A stretch of 35,039 nt of DNA from positions 1 through 35,039 of the forward strand of contig JAGOAJ010000028.1 of NCBI GenBank assembly GCA_017983955.1. Reading direction: 5' to 3'. A program made the translations under genes and the position numbers. This document shows positions 18,073 through 25,469 of the stretch, in pieces (position 1 is the stretch's first letter; every line of letters starts with the position of its first letter). Origin of the DNA: Burkholderiaceae bacterium (GTDB lineage: Bacteria > Pseudomonadota > Gammaproteobacteria > Burkholderiales > Burkholderiaceae_B). The notes under the pieces are model-generated. The model saw only the letters and a list, made by a program, of their open reading frames with translations, was not told the origin of the DNA and made no database searches.

Positions 18073-18148
18073 GGGTCGTTAGCTCAGTCGGTAGAGCACC
18101 GGACTTTTAATCCGTTGGTCGCGCGTTCGAATCGCGCACGACCCACCA
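18073..18148 (+). tRNA. tRNA-Lys (anticodon TTT)
   Basis: The 76-nt gene folds as a standard cloverleaf. The acceptor stem GGGTCGT pairs with ACGACCC, the D arm is GCTC...GAGC, the anticodon loop is CTTTTAA with anticodon TTT, and the T arm is GCGCG-TTCGAAT-CGCGC. CCA is encoded. The top pair of the anticodon stem (27-43) is C-U here, where E. coli tRNA-Lys has a G-U wobble. The transcript has its own promoter and terminator and appears to be a single-tRNA unit. This tRNA is a substrate of MnmC, encoded about 3 kb upstream. Confidence 0.97.
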
Positions 18149-18163
18149 ACCAGTTTTACTATG

Positions 18164-18190
18164 AAACCAGCCCTTAGTGGCTGGTTTTTT
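18164..18190 (+). terminator. Rho-independent terminator after tRNA-Lys
   Basis: A 9-bp perfect stem, AAACCAGCC (18164-18172) and GGCTGGTTT (18179-18187), has a 6-nt loop and a T-run extending to 18190. It lies 15 nt after the tRNA CCA end. From 18191 to the metN start at 18368 I see no gene and no recognisable riboswitch. Confidence 0.88.
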
Positions 18191-18367
18191 AGTTTTAGCA
18201 TACTCGCGGGCCTTAGGGCGACTGTGCCCGTTCTGCACCGCCGCGGTAAAATCACTTTTCTTATAACTAAATAGTCTGAACTTTCAAAAAAGAAACGGAT
18301 ACTGTTATGTTAAATTGGAGTTTTTAGCGCCGCCTGCGCCGACACCATTCTTGTTAAAGCCACAGCC

Positions 18368-19375
18368 TTGATCCGACTGGAAAATATTCATAAAACGTAC
18401 GAATCACCTGGCCGTGTGTCGCATGCGCTGGCCGGCGTTGATTTGCATATACGCCAAGGCGAAGTCTTTGGGATCATAGGGCGCTCGGGCGCTGGCAAAA
18501 GTACCTTGATTCGTATGCTGAACTTATTAGAACAGCCTACTAGCGGCAAGGTCTGGGTAGACCAGCAAGACATTACCCAATTAAGTAGTGTCCAATTGCG
18601 CACTTTCCGGCAGGGCGTGGGCATGGTGTTTCAGCACTTTAATTTGTTGCGCTCACGCACAGTGCTGGATAACGTACGTTTCCCTTTGAAGCTGGCCGGC
18701 TTGGGCAAGACACAACAGTTGCAGCGTGCCCATGAAGTCCTGGATTTGGTTGGGCTGACCGAGCACACTGATAAGTACCCCAGGCAACTGTCAGGTGGTC
18801 AACAGCAGCGCGTGGGTATAGCCCGCGCACTGGCTAACCGTCCCGGCCTGCTCCTGTGTGATGAGGCCACGTCGGCACTGGACCCGGAAACCACCCAATC
18901 GATATTGCGGCTGCTGGTGGATATCAACAAAAGTCTGGGCCTGACAATAGTATTGATTACCCACAGCATGGATGTCATACGCACGGTGTGTGATCGCGTC
19001 GCGGTGATAGATGCCGGCTTGATTGTTGAGTACGGCGATGTTACCGATGTATTCCTACATCCCCAGCATGCCGTTACGCAGTCGCTGCTCTCTGAAAGTG
19101 GTATGGATGCCGATGGCTGGCGCGACATGGCTCAGGGTGTGCGTGGTCGTTTGCTTAGATTAAGCTTTCGGGGCGATGCAACGGCGCAACCTATGCTTAG
19201 CCGTGTCAGTCGCACGTTTAACCTTGACCTTAGTATCTTGCAGGGGGCGGTAGGCCGTATCAAGGACACGCCCTATGGGCAATTGGTGGTTGCTGTCGAA
19301 GGTGACGTCTCGCAAGATGAGTTAAGCGCCATGTTCGCCGCTGAAGGCGTTGAGTGCGAGGTATTAAGGCCATGA
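18368..19375 (+). CDS. metN: Methionine ABC transporter ATP-binding protein MetN
   Basis: MetN is the ATPase of the MetNIQ D/L-methionine importer at the inner membrane. The 335-residue product has Walker A GRSGAGKST at residues 38-46, the Q-loop VFQHFNLL, the signature LSGGQQQR near 141-148 and Walker B LLLCDEATSALDPE. A C-terminal NIL (ACT-like) domain at about 255-335 is the site through which methionine inhibits transport in E. coli. The start is a TTG at 18368; no ATG lies in a sensible place, and homology begins at MIRLENIHKTY. The ribosome-binding site is weak. The stop overlaps metI (ATGA), so the two are coupled. Confidence 0.94.
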   Translation: MIRLENIHKTYESPGRVSHALAGVDLHIRQGEVFGIIGRSGAGKSTLIRMLNLLEQPTSGKVWVDQQDITQLSSVQLRTFRQGVGMVFQHFNLLRSRTVLDNVRFPLKLAGLGKTQQLQRAHEVLDLVGLTEHTDKYPRQLSGGQQQRVGIARALANRPGLLLCDEATSALDPETTQSILRLLVDINKSLGLTIVLITHSMDVIRTVCDRVAVIDAGLIVEYGDVTDVFLHPQHAVTQSLLSESGMDADGWRDMAQGVRGRLLRLSFRGDATAQPMLSRVSRTFNLDLSILQGAVGRIKDTPYGQLVVAVEGDVSQDELSAMFAAEGVECEVLRP

Positions 19376-20031
19376 TGTTTGCTAATGTTGATTGGCCCTT
19401 GATTGCCGAGGCCACGATAGACACCCTGTTGATGACAGGGTTTTCCTTGTTGTTTACCTTGCTGATAGGGTTGCCGCTGGGCATAGTCCTGTTCTTGACC
19501 AGCAAGCAGCAGTTGCTGGATAACGCGCCTGTTTATCAAGCCTTGTCATTTGTGGTCAATGTCTTGCGCTCAGTGCCGTTTTTGATTCTACTGATTGTGA
19601 TGATACCCATGACCCGTATGCTGGCGGGAACCTCTCTGGGCGTGCAGGGCGCCATTCCGCCGCTGGTGGCTAGCGCTGCGCCGTTTTTTGCCCGTCTGGT
19701 GGAAAACGTGTTGCGTGAGCTGGACCCCGGAGTATCCGAAGCCTGCCGGGCTATGGGTGCCAATTCACGTCAGACGGTGCTGATGGCGCTGGTCCCCGAG
19801 GCCACCACAGGCATAGTTGCTGCCACCATAGTGACGGCGATTACGCTGGTAGGGTATTCGGCGATGTCCGGGGTTATAGGTGGTGGCGGTTTGGGTGACC
19901 TTGCTTTGCGTTTCGGTTACCAGCGTTATCAGACTGATGTCATGGTCGTAACGGTGGTGCTTCTTGTTGTCATGGTTCAGGTGTTGCAAGTGGTCGGTGA
20001 CCGGCTGGTAGCAAGGCTGAATCGTAAATAA
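19372..20031 (+). CDS. metI: Methionine ABC transporter permease MetI
   Basis: This 219-residue inner-membrane permease has about five membrane segments. The MetI/BPD signature region is ELDPGVSEACRAMGANSRQTVLMALVPE (split here only for reading: ELDPGVSEAC, RAMGANSRQ, LMALVPE), which contacts MetN. Segments such as SLLFTLLIGLPLGIVLFL and VTAITLVGYSAMSGVIGGGG follow the family pattern. The ATG at 19372 overlaps the metN stop. AAGG at 19366-19369 is only 2 nt before it but 5 nt before a second ATG at 19375, so either start may be used. The gene is followed 18 nt later by metQ in the usual N-I-Q order. Confidence 0.94.
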   Translation: MMFANVDWPLIAEATIDTLLMTGFSLLFTLLIGLPLGIVLFLTSKQQLLDNAPVYQALSFVVNVLRSVPFLILLIVMIPMTRMLAGTSLGVQGAIPPLVASAAPFFARLVENVLRELDPGVSEACRAMGANSRQTVLMALVPEATTGIVAATIVTAITLVGYSAMSGVIGGGGLGDLALRFGYQRYQTDVMVVTVVLLVVMVQVLQVVGDRLVARLNRK

Positions 20032-20049
20032 ACCTGTATTGGAGTCCTT

Positions 20050-20841
20050 ATGTTGCTGAAGAAATTTGCCCCTGCCCTGGCCTTGAGCCTGGCTGCTGTG
20101 TTTGGCACTGGCGCCGCACATGCAGAAAAACTGAGCGTCGCTGCTACGCCAGTGCCTCATGCAGAATTGTTGGAGCTGGTCAAGCCTGTTTTGGCTAAAG
20201 AAGGCGTTGAGCTGGACATCAAGGTATTTACAGATTACGTACAGCCCAACGTCCAGGTGGCCGATGGCCATATTGATGTCAACTTTTTCCAGCACAAGCC
20301 TTACCTGGATTCCTTTAATGCCCAGCACAAAACCGATTTGGTGATAGTGGGCAAGGTACATGTGGAGCCCTTTGGTGCCTACTCGAAAAAAATCAAAGAC
20401 ATCAAGGACCTGAAAGAGGGCGCTTTGATTGCCTTGCCTAATGATCCATCCAACGGCGCGCGCGCATTGTTGCTGCTGCAAAAAGCGGGCATCATCACCC
20501 TGAAGGACCCGAGCAATATTTTGGCCACTTCGCGTGATATCGTCGAAAACCCTAAGAAACTGAAATTTCGCGAACTGGAAGCGGCAGCTTTGCCACGTAT
20601 TTTGCCTGACGTTGATGTGGCACTAATCAACACGAACTACGCGTTGGAAGCTGGGCTTAATCCGCTCAAGGATGCGTTGCTGTTGGAAGGTGCTGATTCG
20701 CCCTACGCAAACATCGTGGTTACCACGCCTGCCAAGCTGGATACGGATGCTGTTAAAAAGCTGATGGCCGCATTGAACAGCCCAGAAACACGTCAGTTCA
20801 TTCTGGAAAAATACAAAGGCGCTATTGTTCCTGCCTTCTAA
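20050..20841 (+). CDS. metQ: Methionine ABC transporter substrate-binding protein MetQ
   Basis: This 263-residue protein of the NlpA/MetQ family binds methionine outside the inner membrane and delivers it to MetNI. The N-terminus has a hydrophobic stretch with a likely signal peptidase I site after AHA (about residue 25). There is no cysteine there, so no lipobox is seen. E. coli MetQ is a lipoprotein, so this one is probably soluble in the periplasm. Family motifs include YVQPNVQVADGHIDVNFFQH, PNDPSNGARALLLLQ and VALINTNYA. A GGAG ribosome-binding site lies just before the ATG. The gene closes the metNIQ operon and a large stem-loop follows. Confidence 0.93.
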   Translation: MLLKKFAPALALSLAAVFGTGAAHAEKLSVAATPVPHAELLELVKPVLAKEGVELDIKVFTDYVQPNVQVADGHIDVNFFQHKPYLDSFNAQHKTDLVIVGKVHVEPFGAYSKKIKDIKDLKEGALIALPNDPSNGARALLLLQKAGIITLKDPSNILATSRDIVENPKKLKFRELEAAALPRILPDVDVALINTNYALEAGLNPLKDALLLEGADSPYANIVVTTPAKLDTDAVKKLMAALNSPETRQFILEKYKGAIVPAF

Positions 20842-20874
20842 GTAACTCCCCTTGTTATTGGGGTAAGTCCGGGT

Positions 20875-20922
20875 AAGCCCAGCCAGTTTTCAGCCTTTTT
20901 TTGCTGTTGACTGCCTGGGCTT
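20875..20922 (+). other. Bulged stem-loop downstream of metQ
   Basis: AAGCCCAG (20875-20882) pairs with CTGGGCTT (20915-20922). Inside it CAGT pairs with ACTG, and further in CAGC pairs with GCTG, with small internal mismatches. The loop is T-rich (CTTTTTTT). No T-tract follows the outer stem, so it is more likely a 3'-end stabiliser or attenuator than an intrinsic terminator. Confidence 0.5.
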
Positions 20923-21031
20923 TCGGTTACCATAGCTGTTCAAGTTATCGCCAAAAAAGCGTCAGCTTTCGGGAAAAGCGGTAACTTATACGAATGCTGA
21001 ACCAGTAGCTTGTCGAAAAAAGGAGTCCTTA

Positions 21032-21796
21032 ATGTTCAAAAATAAGATCAAAGTGGTATTGGCTGGACTGGCCATGGCGTTAGCCCTGCCCGCAATGAAT
21101 GCAACGGCGCAGGATAAAGAGCTGATCGTAGCCACTGACACCGCCTTTGTACCGTTTGAATTTCGCCAAAATGGTAAATACACAGGGTTTGATATTGACT
21201 TGTGGGACGCCATCGCCCAACAGGCAGGCTTGAAGTACACCCTGAAACCCATGGACTTCAATGGCATTATTCCCGGCCTGCAAACCCGCAACATTGATGT
21301 GGCTCTGGCAGGTATCACCATACGTGATGACCGTAAAAAAGTAATCGATTTTTCTGATCCTTATTACGAAAGCGGTCTGGCGGTGCTAGTGGCCACCAAC
21401 AACAATGACATCAAAACAGCCCAAGATCTTCAAGGCAAGACCGTGGCTGTAAAAATTGGCACAGTGGCTGTCGATTACCTTAAGGAAAACGTTACTGGCG
21501 CCAAGCTGAAACTATTCCCCAATATTGATAATGCCTTCCTGGAATTGGACACCGGACGGGTTGACGCCGTTGTTCACGACACACCCAACCTGCAATACTT
21601 TGCCAACACCGCCGGCAAAGGCAAGGTCAAAGTGATGGGTTCCTTGAAAAGCGGCGACTTTTACGGCATAGCCTTTCCTCAGGGCAGCAAACTGGTCCCT
21701 GTGGTGAACCAGGCGCTTAAAACGCTACAAGACAATGGCAAATACGATGCCATTTACCAGAAGTGGTTTGGTCAAAAGGCCGGCCAGGTCGAATAA
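21032..21796 (+). CDS. glnH: Polar amino-acid ABC transporter substrate-binding protein (GlnH-like)
   Basis: This is a 254-residue periplasmic binding protein of SBP family 3, closest in form to glutamine-binding GlnH. It has a signal peptide at about 1-26 (cleavage near ATAQ-DKE). The binding-protein signature begins at [16 protein letters not shown], and further conserved blocks are [24 protein letters not shown] and [22 protein letters not shown] lies near the C-terminus. AAGGAG is well placed before the ATG. The following permease and ATPase resemble GlnP and GlnQ. The exact amino acid (glutamine, glutamate or another polar residue) is not proven. No sigma-54 site was seen upstream. Confidence 0.88.
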   Translation: MFKNKIKVVLAGLAMALALPAMNATAQDKELIVATDTAFVPFEFRQNGKYTGFDIDLWDAIAQQAGLKYTLKPMDFNGIIPGLQTRNIDVALAGITIRDDRKKVIDFSDPYYESGLAVLVATNNNDIKTAQDLQGKTVAVKIGTVAVDYLKENVTGAKLKLFPNIDNAFLELDTGRVDAVVHDTPNLQYFANTAGKGKVKVMGSLKSGDFYGIAFPQGSKLVPVVNQALKTLQDNGKYDAIYQKWFGQKAGQVE

Positions 21797-21820
21797 ACCG
21801 CCACTCAGTACGTGGTAAGC

Positions 21821-21862
21821 AAGCGGCGAACGGTGTGCTTTCAGGCCGCCGTATCGCCGCTT
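21821..21862 (+). other. Stem-loop between glnH and glnP
   Basis: AAGCGGCGA (21821-21829) pairs perfectly with TCGCCGCTT (21854-21862), and ACGG pairs with CCGT inside, leaving one bulged A and a 15-nt loop. No T-run follows. A hairpin between a binding-protein gene and its permease commonly protects the upstream mRNA, so that binding protein is made in excess over the membrane parts. That role is an inference here. Confidence 0.6.
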
Positions 21863-21923
21863 TCCGTTGCATGGTCAGGCCGTACGCTGCGGCTAGCACT
21901 GTGGTTCTTTCAAGGTAAACAAC

Positions 21924-22763
21924 GTGATATTTGAATGGTCAGTCATTTGGGGCGCTTTGCCCAGCCTGTTGGAAGGCGCCAAAATGACCGTATACATCAC
22001 CTCGCTGGGGCTGATAGGCGGTACCTTAATTGGTTTTCTGACAGGTGTCATCACCACCTATGTCAAGGTGCCGGTCACGACTAGAACGGCGCTGCTGGCA
22101 CTAGGCGTGCTGATAGCTCTGTACTTGTTGGCGCAGGGTGCAAGTTGGGTCGGCGTACACTATCTGGCGGGTGTGCCTGAATGGGCATGGCGGTCGATAC
22201 AGGCGCTAATTGCTTTGGCCGTGCTGTGGCGTTTTAGAGCATATATACCGATAGCTTTGTCATTTTTGGCGCAGGTTTATATTCTGCTGATACGTGGCAC
22301 GCCCATTGTGGTCCAGGTCATGTTTATTTACTTTGCCTTGCCCTTGATCATGGGCTGGCGCATAGACGCTGAATTTGCCGCTATTTTTACCCTGATATTG
22401 AACTCTGGGGCATATATCGCTGAAATCGTGCGAGGTGGCCTGCTATCAGTGCCTAAAGGCCTGAAAGAAGCTGGTCAAGCCATGGGCCTGCCTTTCTACA
22501 AGATACTGTTGTACATCATAGGGCCTGTGGCCTTGCGCCGCATGATACCGGCCATGGGTAATCAGTGCATCATCAGCCTGAAAGACTCGTCATTGTTTAT
22601 CGTCATTGGCGTGGCTGAACTAACCCGTCAGGGGCAGGAAATTATTGCCAGCAACTTCCGCGCCGTAGAAATCTGGGGCGCGGTGGCGGTTATTTACCTG
22701 ATACTGACAGGCCTTATCGCCTTGACCCTAAAGTTTGTTGAACATCGGACGCAAATCAAATGA
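21924..22763 (+). CDS. glnP: Polar amino-acid ABC transporter permease (GlnP-like) with an extra segment
   Basis: This 279-residue inner-membrane permease forms the pore for the GlnH-like binding protein. The N-terminus ([15 protein letters not shown]) and the part from [11 protein letters not shown] to the end follow GlnP closely. [20 protein letters not shown] is the ATPase-contact (EAA) loop. E. coli GlnP has 219 residues. Here about 60 extra residues, mostly hydrophobic (about 48-108), lie between the first and second usual membrane segments and probably add two helices. The start is a GTG at 21924 with AAGG 8 nt before it. It overlaps glnQ by 4 nt (ATGA). Confidence 0.9.
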   Translation: MIFEWSVIWGALPSLLEGAKMTVYITSLGLIGGTLIGFLTGVITTYVKVPVTTRTALLALGVLIALYLLAQGASWVGVHYLAGVPEWAWRSIQALIALAVLWRFRAYIPIALSFLAQVYILLIRGTPIVVQVMFIYFALPLIMGWRIDAEFAAIFTLILNSGAYIAEIVRGGLLSVPKGLKEAGQAMGLPFYKILLYIIGPVALRRMIPAMGNQCIISLKDSSLFIVIGVAELTRQGQEIIASNFRAVEIWGAVAVIYLILTGLIALTLKFVEHRTQIK

Positions 22764-23488
22764 GCATTGTCGAGTTTACCCATGTCACCAAGCGCTTTGG
22801 CACGAATACGGTCCTGGACGATATCAGTGTCACGATAGAGCAAGGCGAGGTCGTCGTGGTAGTGGGCCCGTCGGGCTCGGGCAAGTCTACCTTTCTGCGC
22901 TGTATCAATGTCCTGGAAACCATAGAGGGCGGGGATATCACCGTTAATGGCCTAAGCGTTCTGGGCAGTGGCGCCCAAGTGCGCGAGCTGCGCCGCGAGG
23001 CAGGCATGGTGTTTCAGCAATTCAATCTGTTTCCCCAGCTAACAGCCCTGGAAAACGTAATGTTTGGGCCCGTGCATACCCGTGGCGTAGCGCGTAAGCA
23101 GGCCCGTACCGAAGCGGCCGCCTTATTGGATAAAGTCGGCTTGGGTGAAAAGCTGCAACACTACCCGGGTGAGCTGTCCGGCGGCCAGCAGCAGCGCGTA
23201 GCCATCGCCCGCGCTTTGGCGATACGCCCAAAGTTAATGCTGTTTGACGAGCCTACCTCTGCCCTGGACCCAGAGCTGCGTCACGAGGTATTAAAGGTCA
23301 TGCAGGACGTCGCTGAAGAAGGCATGACTATGGTGGTCGTAACCCACGAGATGGAGTTCGCCCGCAAGGTAGGCAGCCGCCTAATTTTCATCGACGGCGG
23401 AAAAATCGCCGAAGATGGCAAGCCAGAAGAGTTGTTAAGCAACCCACCCACGCAACGACTCAGGGATTTTCTTCAGCATGTGGCGTAG
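22760..23488 (+). CDS. glnQ: Polar amino-acid ABC transporter ATP-binding protein (GlnQ-like)
   Basis: This 242-residue cytoplasmic ATPase energises the GlnH/GlnP importer. Motifs: Walker [10 protein letters not shown] at residues 36-44, the Q-loop [10 protein letters not shown], the signature [15 protein letters not shown] around 137-151, and Walker [14 protein letters not shown]. The switch histidine lies in [10 protein letters not shown] and the family-typical [12 protein letters not shown] follows. It has no regulatory C-terminal domain, unlike MetN in the neighbouring operon. It overlaps the glnP stop and is probably the last gene of its operon. No classical terminator is seen after it, only the structured gap described next. 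Confidence 0.94.
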   Translation: MSIVEFTHVTKRFGTNTVLDDISVTIEQGEVVVVVGPSGSGKSTFLRCINVLETIEGGDITVNGLSVLGSGAQVRELRREAGMVFQQFNLFPQLTALENVMFGPVHTRGVARKQARTEAAALLDKVGLGEKLQHYPGELSGGQQQRVAIARALAIRPKLMLFDEPTSALDPELRHEVLKVMQDVAEEGMTMVVVTHEMEFARKVGSRLIFIDGGKIAEDGKPEELLSNPPTQRLRDFLQHVA

Positions 23489-23529
23489 TGTAGTGGTTTC
23501 TTAAGCAGCATCGGCCATCAACCGCCGCA

Positions 23530-23570
23530 CTCACTCTGCACCCCCGCTTCGCAAAGGGTGCTGCCGTGAG
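23530..23570. repeat. Nested hairpin 1 downstream of glnQ
   Basis: CTCAC (23530-23534) pairs with GTGAG (23566-23570), and GCACCC (23538-23543) pairs with GGGTGC (23556-23561). The 12-nt loop contains CGCTTCGC. The internal loop is 3x4 nt. No T-tract follows. It lies 42 nt after the glnQ stop and could act as an mRNA 3' structure or belong to a repeat family with hairpin 2. Confidence 0.5.
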
Positions 23571-23721
23571 CGCAACGTTTGCCGGCCTACTAGGCTTGCA
23601 TAAGACTTCCCTGGCGATGCTACATTGTTAACTCAGCGGGTGTTAGTAGCTCACTTGAAACCACGATTTGCGCACAATCGCTCCTAAAAGCTCTGTTCTG
23701 AACTCGCGCCTAGCCCGTAGT

Positions 23722-23777
23722 GGTGGGACCTTACGGCAGTCGCTTCGCGTAGCGGGCGACCGAGTAAGGTGCCCACC
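23722..23777. repeat. Nested hairpin 2, about 20-bp cruciform
   Basis: GGTGGG (23722-23727) pairs with CCCACC (23772-23777). ACCTTAC (23728-23734) pairs with GTAAGGT (23764-23770). GTCGC (23739-23743) pairs with GCGAC (23756-23760), and CGC/GCG closes the tip. Only one bulged G and one 4x3 internal loop interrupt the arms. The near-perfect dyad and GC-rich loop resemble REP-type elements. No T-run follows. Confidence 0.6.
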
Positions 23778-23786
23778 GCGAAAGGG

Positions 23787-23852
23787 CGAAGCTACTTAAA
23801 GTACCAACAATGCCACCCCCAAGAACGAAGGTACATCAAAGACCCACGATGC
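23787..23852. repeat. Imperfect tandem repeat, 39-bp period
   Basis: The 27-nt unit at 23787-23813 (starting CGAAGCTACTTAAAG) recurs at 23826-23852 (starting CGAAGGTACATCAAAG) with 20 of 27 positions identical by hand count. Both units end in ATGC. The array directly follows hairpin 2 and ends about 70 nt before ilvA. It does not read as a convincing small protein. Confidence 0.5.
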
Positions 23853-23922
23853 TCCTTAAAAAACGGCCTACGCCTATGGTATTCTTTCTGATTACCCAAC
23901 TGACCCTGGCTGTTTCCCCCTC

Positions 23923-25431
23923 ATGTCGACCGACTACCTTAAACGCATACTGACCTCACGGGTCTATGACGTTGCAGACGAAACCCCCCTTGAACTTGCA
24001 CCCGGCATCTCTAGCCGCATAGGCAACAGCGTATACCTGAAGCGCGAGGATACTCAGCCAGTATTCAGTTTCAAAGTGCGTGGCGCGTACAACAAAATGG
24101 CCGGGTTAAGTGCTGCTGAACTTAAGCGTGGAGTTATTGCCGCCTCGGCCGGTAACCATGCGCAAGGCGTGGCCTTGTCGGCTCGTAAACTGGGCTGCAG
24201 GGCCATTATCGTCATGCCGGTGACAGCGCCACAGGTCAAGGTCGACGCGGTTCGCGCCCTGGGTGGCGAGGTGGTGCTGGTGGGTGAAAGCTTCACCGAC
24301 GCCTACGATCACGCCAAAGAACTTGAAAAACAAGAAAAGCTGACCTTCGTTCATCCCTTTGATGACCCTGATGTCATCGCCGGGCAGGGCACGGTGGGCA
24401 TGGAGATTTTGCGTCAGCACTCGGGCCGTATAGATGCTGTTTTTGTACCTATCGGTGGCGGTGGGCTGATTGCGGGCGTGGCTGCCTACATCAAGCAATT
24501 GCGACCAGAGATAAAAATCATAGGCGTGCAAACGGTGGATTCCGACGGCATGGTCCGCAGTGTCAAGGCGGGCAAGCGCGTTACCTTGACTGATGTGGGG
24601 CTATTTTCTGACGGTACAGCAGTCAAACTGGTGGGTTCTGAAACCTTCCGCCTGACTCAGCAATACGTCGACGATTTTGTTTTGGTGGATACCGATGCGC
24701 TTTGCGCCGGGGTTAAAGACGTTTTCCAGGATACGCGCAGCGTACTTGAGCCGGCTGGCGCGTTGGCGGTGGCGGGGGCTAAACGCTATGCCGCATTGCA
24801 TAAATGGAAGGGTAAGACGCTGGTGGCGATTACCAGTGGCGCTAATATGAATTTTGATCGGCTGCGTTTTGTGGCCGAGCGCGCTGATGTCGGTGAGGCT
24901 CGCGAGGCGCTGTTTGCGGTGACTTTGCCCGAAGCCCGTGGTAGTTTTAGGCGTCTGTGCGAAGCCGTGGGCAAGCGTAGTGTCACGGAATTCAACTATA
25001 GAATTTCGGATGCAGAGCAAGCCCATGTGTTCGTGGGTTTGCAGATCAAATCGGAAGCCGAGCCACTAAGATTGGCGGAAAGTTTTCGTAAAAAAGGCTT
25101 TCCCATATTGGACCTGACCGGTAATGAAATGGCGAAAACCCATTTGCGTTATATGGTCGGTGGACACTCGGCGTTGGCCCACGATGAAGTGCTGTTTCGC
25201 TTCGAGTTCCCCGAACGTCCAGGGGCCTTGATGCGGTTTCTGGGCGCCATGAGCCCAAACTGGAATATCAGCCTGTTTCACTATAGAAACCAAGGCGATG
25301 ATTATGCGCGGGTGCTGGTAGGCTTACAGGTGCCTCCGGCTGACAAGAAAATCTTCAAGACATTCCTGGATGAGCTGGGCTACCCCTATTTCAATGAAAG
25401 CGATAACCCGGCCTATCGGCTGTTTCTGTAG
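23923..25431 (+). CDS. ilvA: Threonine ammonia-lyase, biosynthetic
   Basis: This is a 502-residue PLP enzyme that converts threonine to 2-oxobutanoate and ammonia, the first step to isoleucine. The catalytic lysine is K51 in FSFKVRGAYN. The phosphate and substrate loops SAGNHAQG (75-82) and the glycine loop IGGGG (177-181) are present. After about residue 325 come two ACT-like regulatory repeats (the first around FAVTLPEARGSFRRL, the second around FRFEFPERPGALMRFL), as in the isoleucine-inhibited biosynthetic form. No ribosome-binding site precedes the ATG at 23923. A repeat-rich gap lies upstream. The next gene follows in 38 nt, possibly in the same transcript. Confidence 0.95.
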   Translation: MSTDYLKRILTSRVYDVADETPLELAPGISSRIGNSVYLKREDTQPVFSFKVRGAYNKMAGLSAAELKRGVIAASAGNHAQGVALSARKLGCRAIIVMPVTAPQVKVDAVRALGGEVVLVGESFTDAYDHAKELEKQEKLTFVHPFDDPDVIAGQGTVGMEILRQHSGRIDAVFVPIGGGGLIAGVAAYIKQLRPEIKIIGVQTVDSDGMVRSVKAGKRVTLTDVGLFSDGTAVKLVGSETFRLTQQYVDDFVLVDTDALCAGVKDVFQDTRSVLEPAGALAVAGAKRYAALHKWKGKTLVAITSGANMNFDRLRFVAERADVGEAREALFAVTLPEARGSFRRLCEAVGKRSVTEFNYRISDAEQAHVFVGLQIKSEAEPLRLAESFRKKGFPILDLTGNEMAKTHLRYMVGGHSALAHDEVLFRFEFPERPGALMRFLGAMSPNWNISLFHYRNQGDDYARVLVGLQVPPADKKIFKTFLDELGYPYFNESDNPAYRLFL

Positions 25432-25469
25432 ACACGTGATGTCGCCCGTAGATGGATAAACAATAAATC

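Larger units (their letters stand above)
23489..23922. other. 434-bp gene-free region between glnQ and ilvA
   Basis: No convincing gene, tRNA or promoter was found here. The region holds two nested hairpins (23530-23570 and 23722-23777) and an imperfect tandem repeat (23787-23852). GCTTCGC-type words recur in both orientations. The pattern looks like a dispersed intergenic repeat of the REP type, but copies elsewhere cannot be seen from this window. The last 30 nt before ilvA have no ribosome-binding site. Confidence 0.6.

Noticed and set aside
18073-18190. tRNA-Lys as an integration site for a genomic island
   Set aside because: No integrase and no duplicated tRNA 3' end are present, and the neighbours are ordinary chromosomal genes.
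18191-18367. SAM riboswitch or other methionine-responsive leader before metN
   Set aside because: No recognisable SAM or SAH aptamer and no convincing terminator/antiterminator pair by eye; a covariance-model search would be needed to rule it out.
20940-21031. Sigma-54 promoter before the glnH-like gene
   Set aside because: No TGGCAC-N5-TTGC pattern was found in the upstream region.
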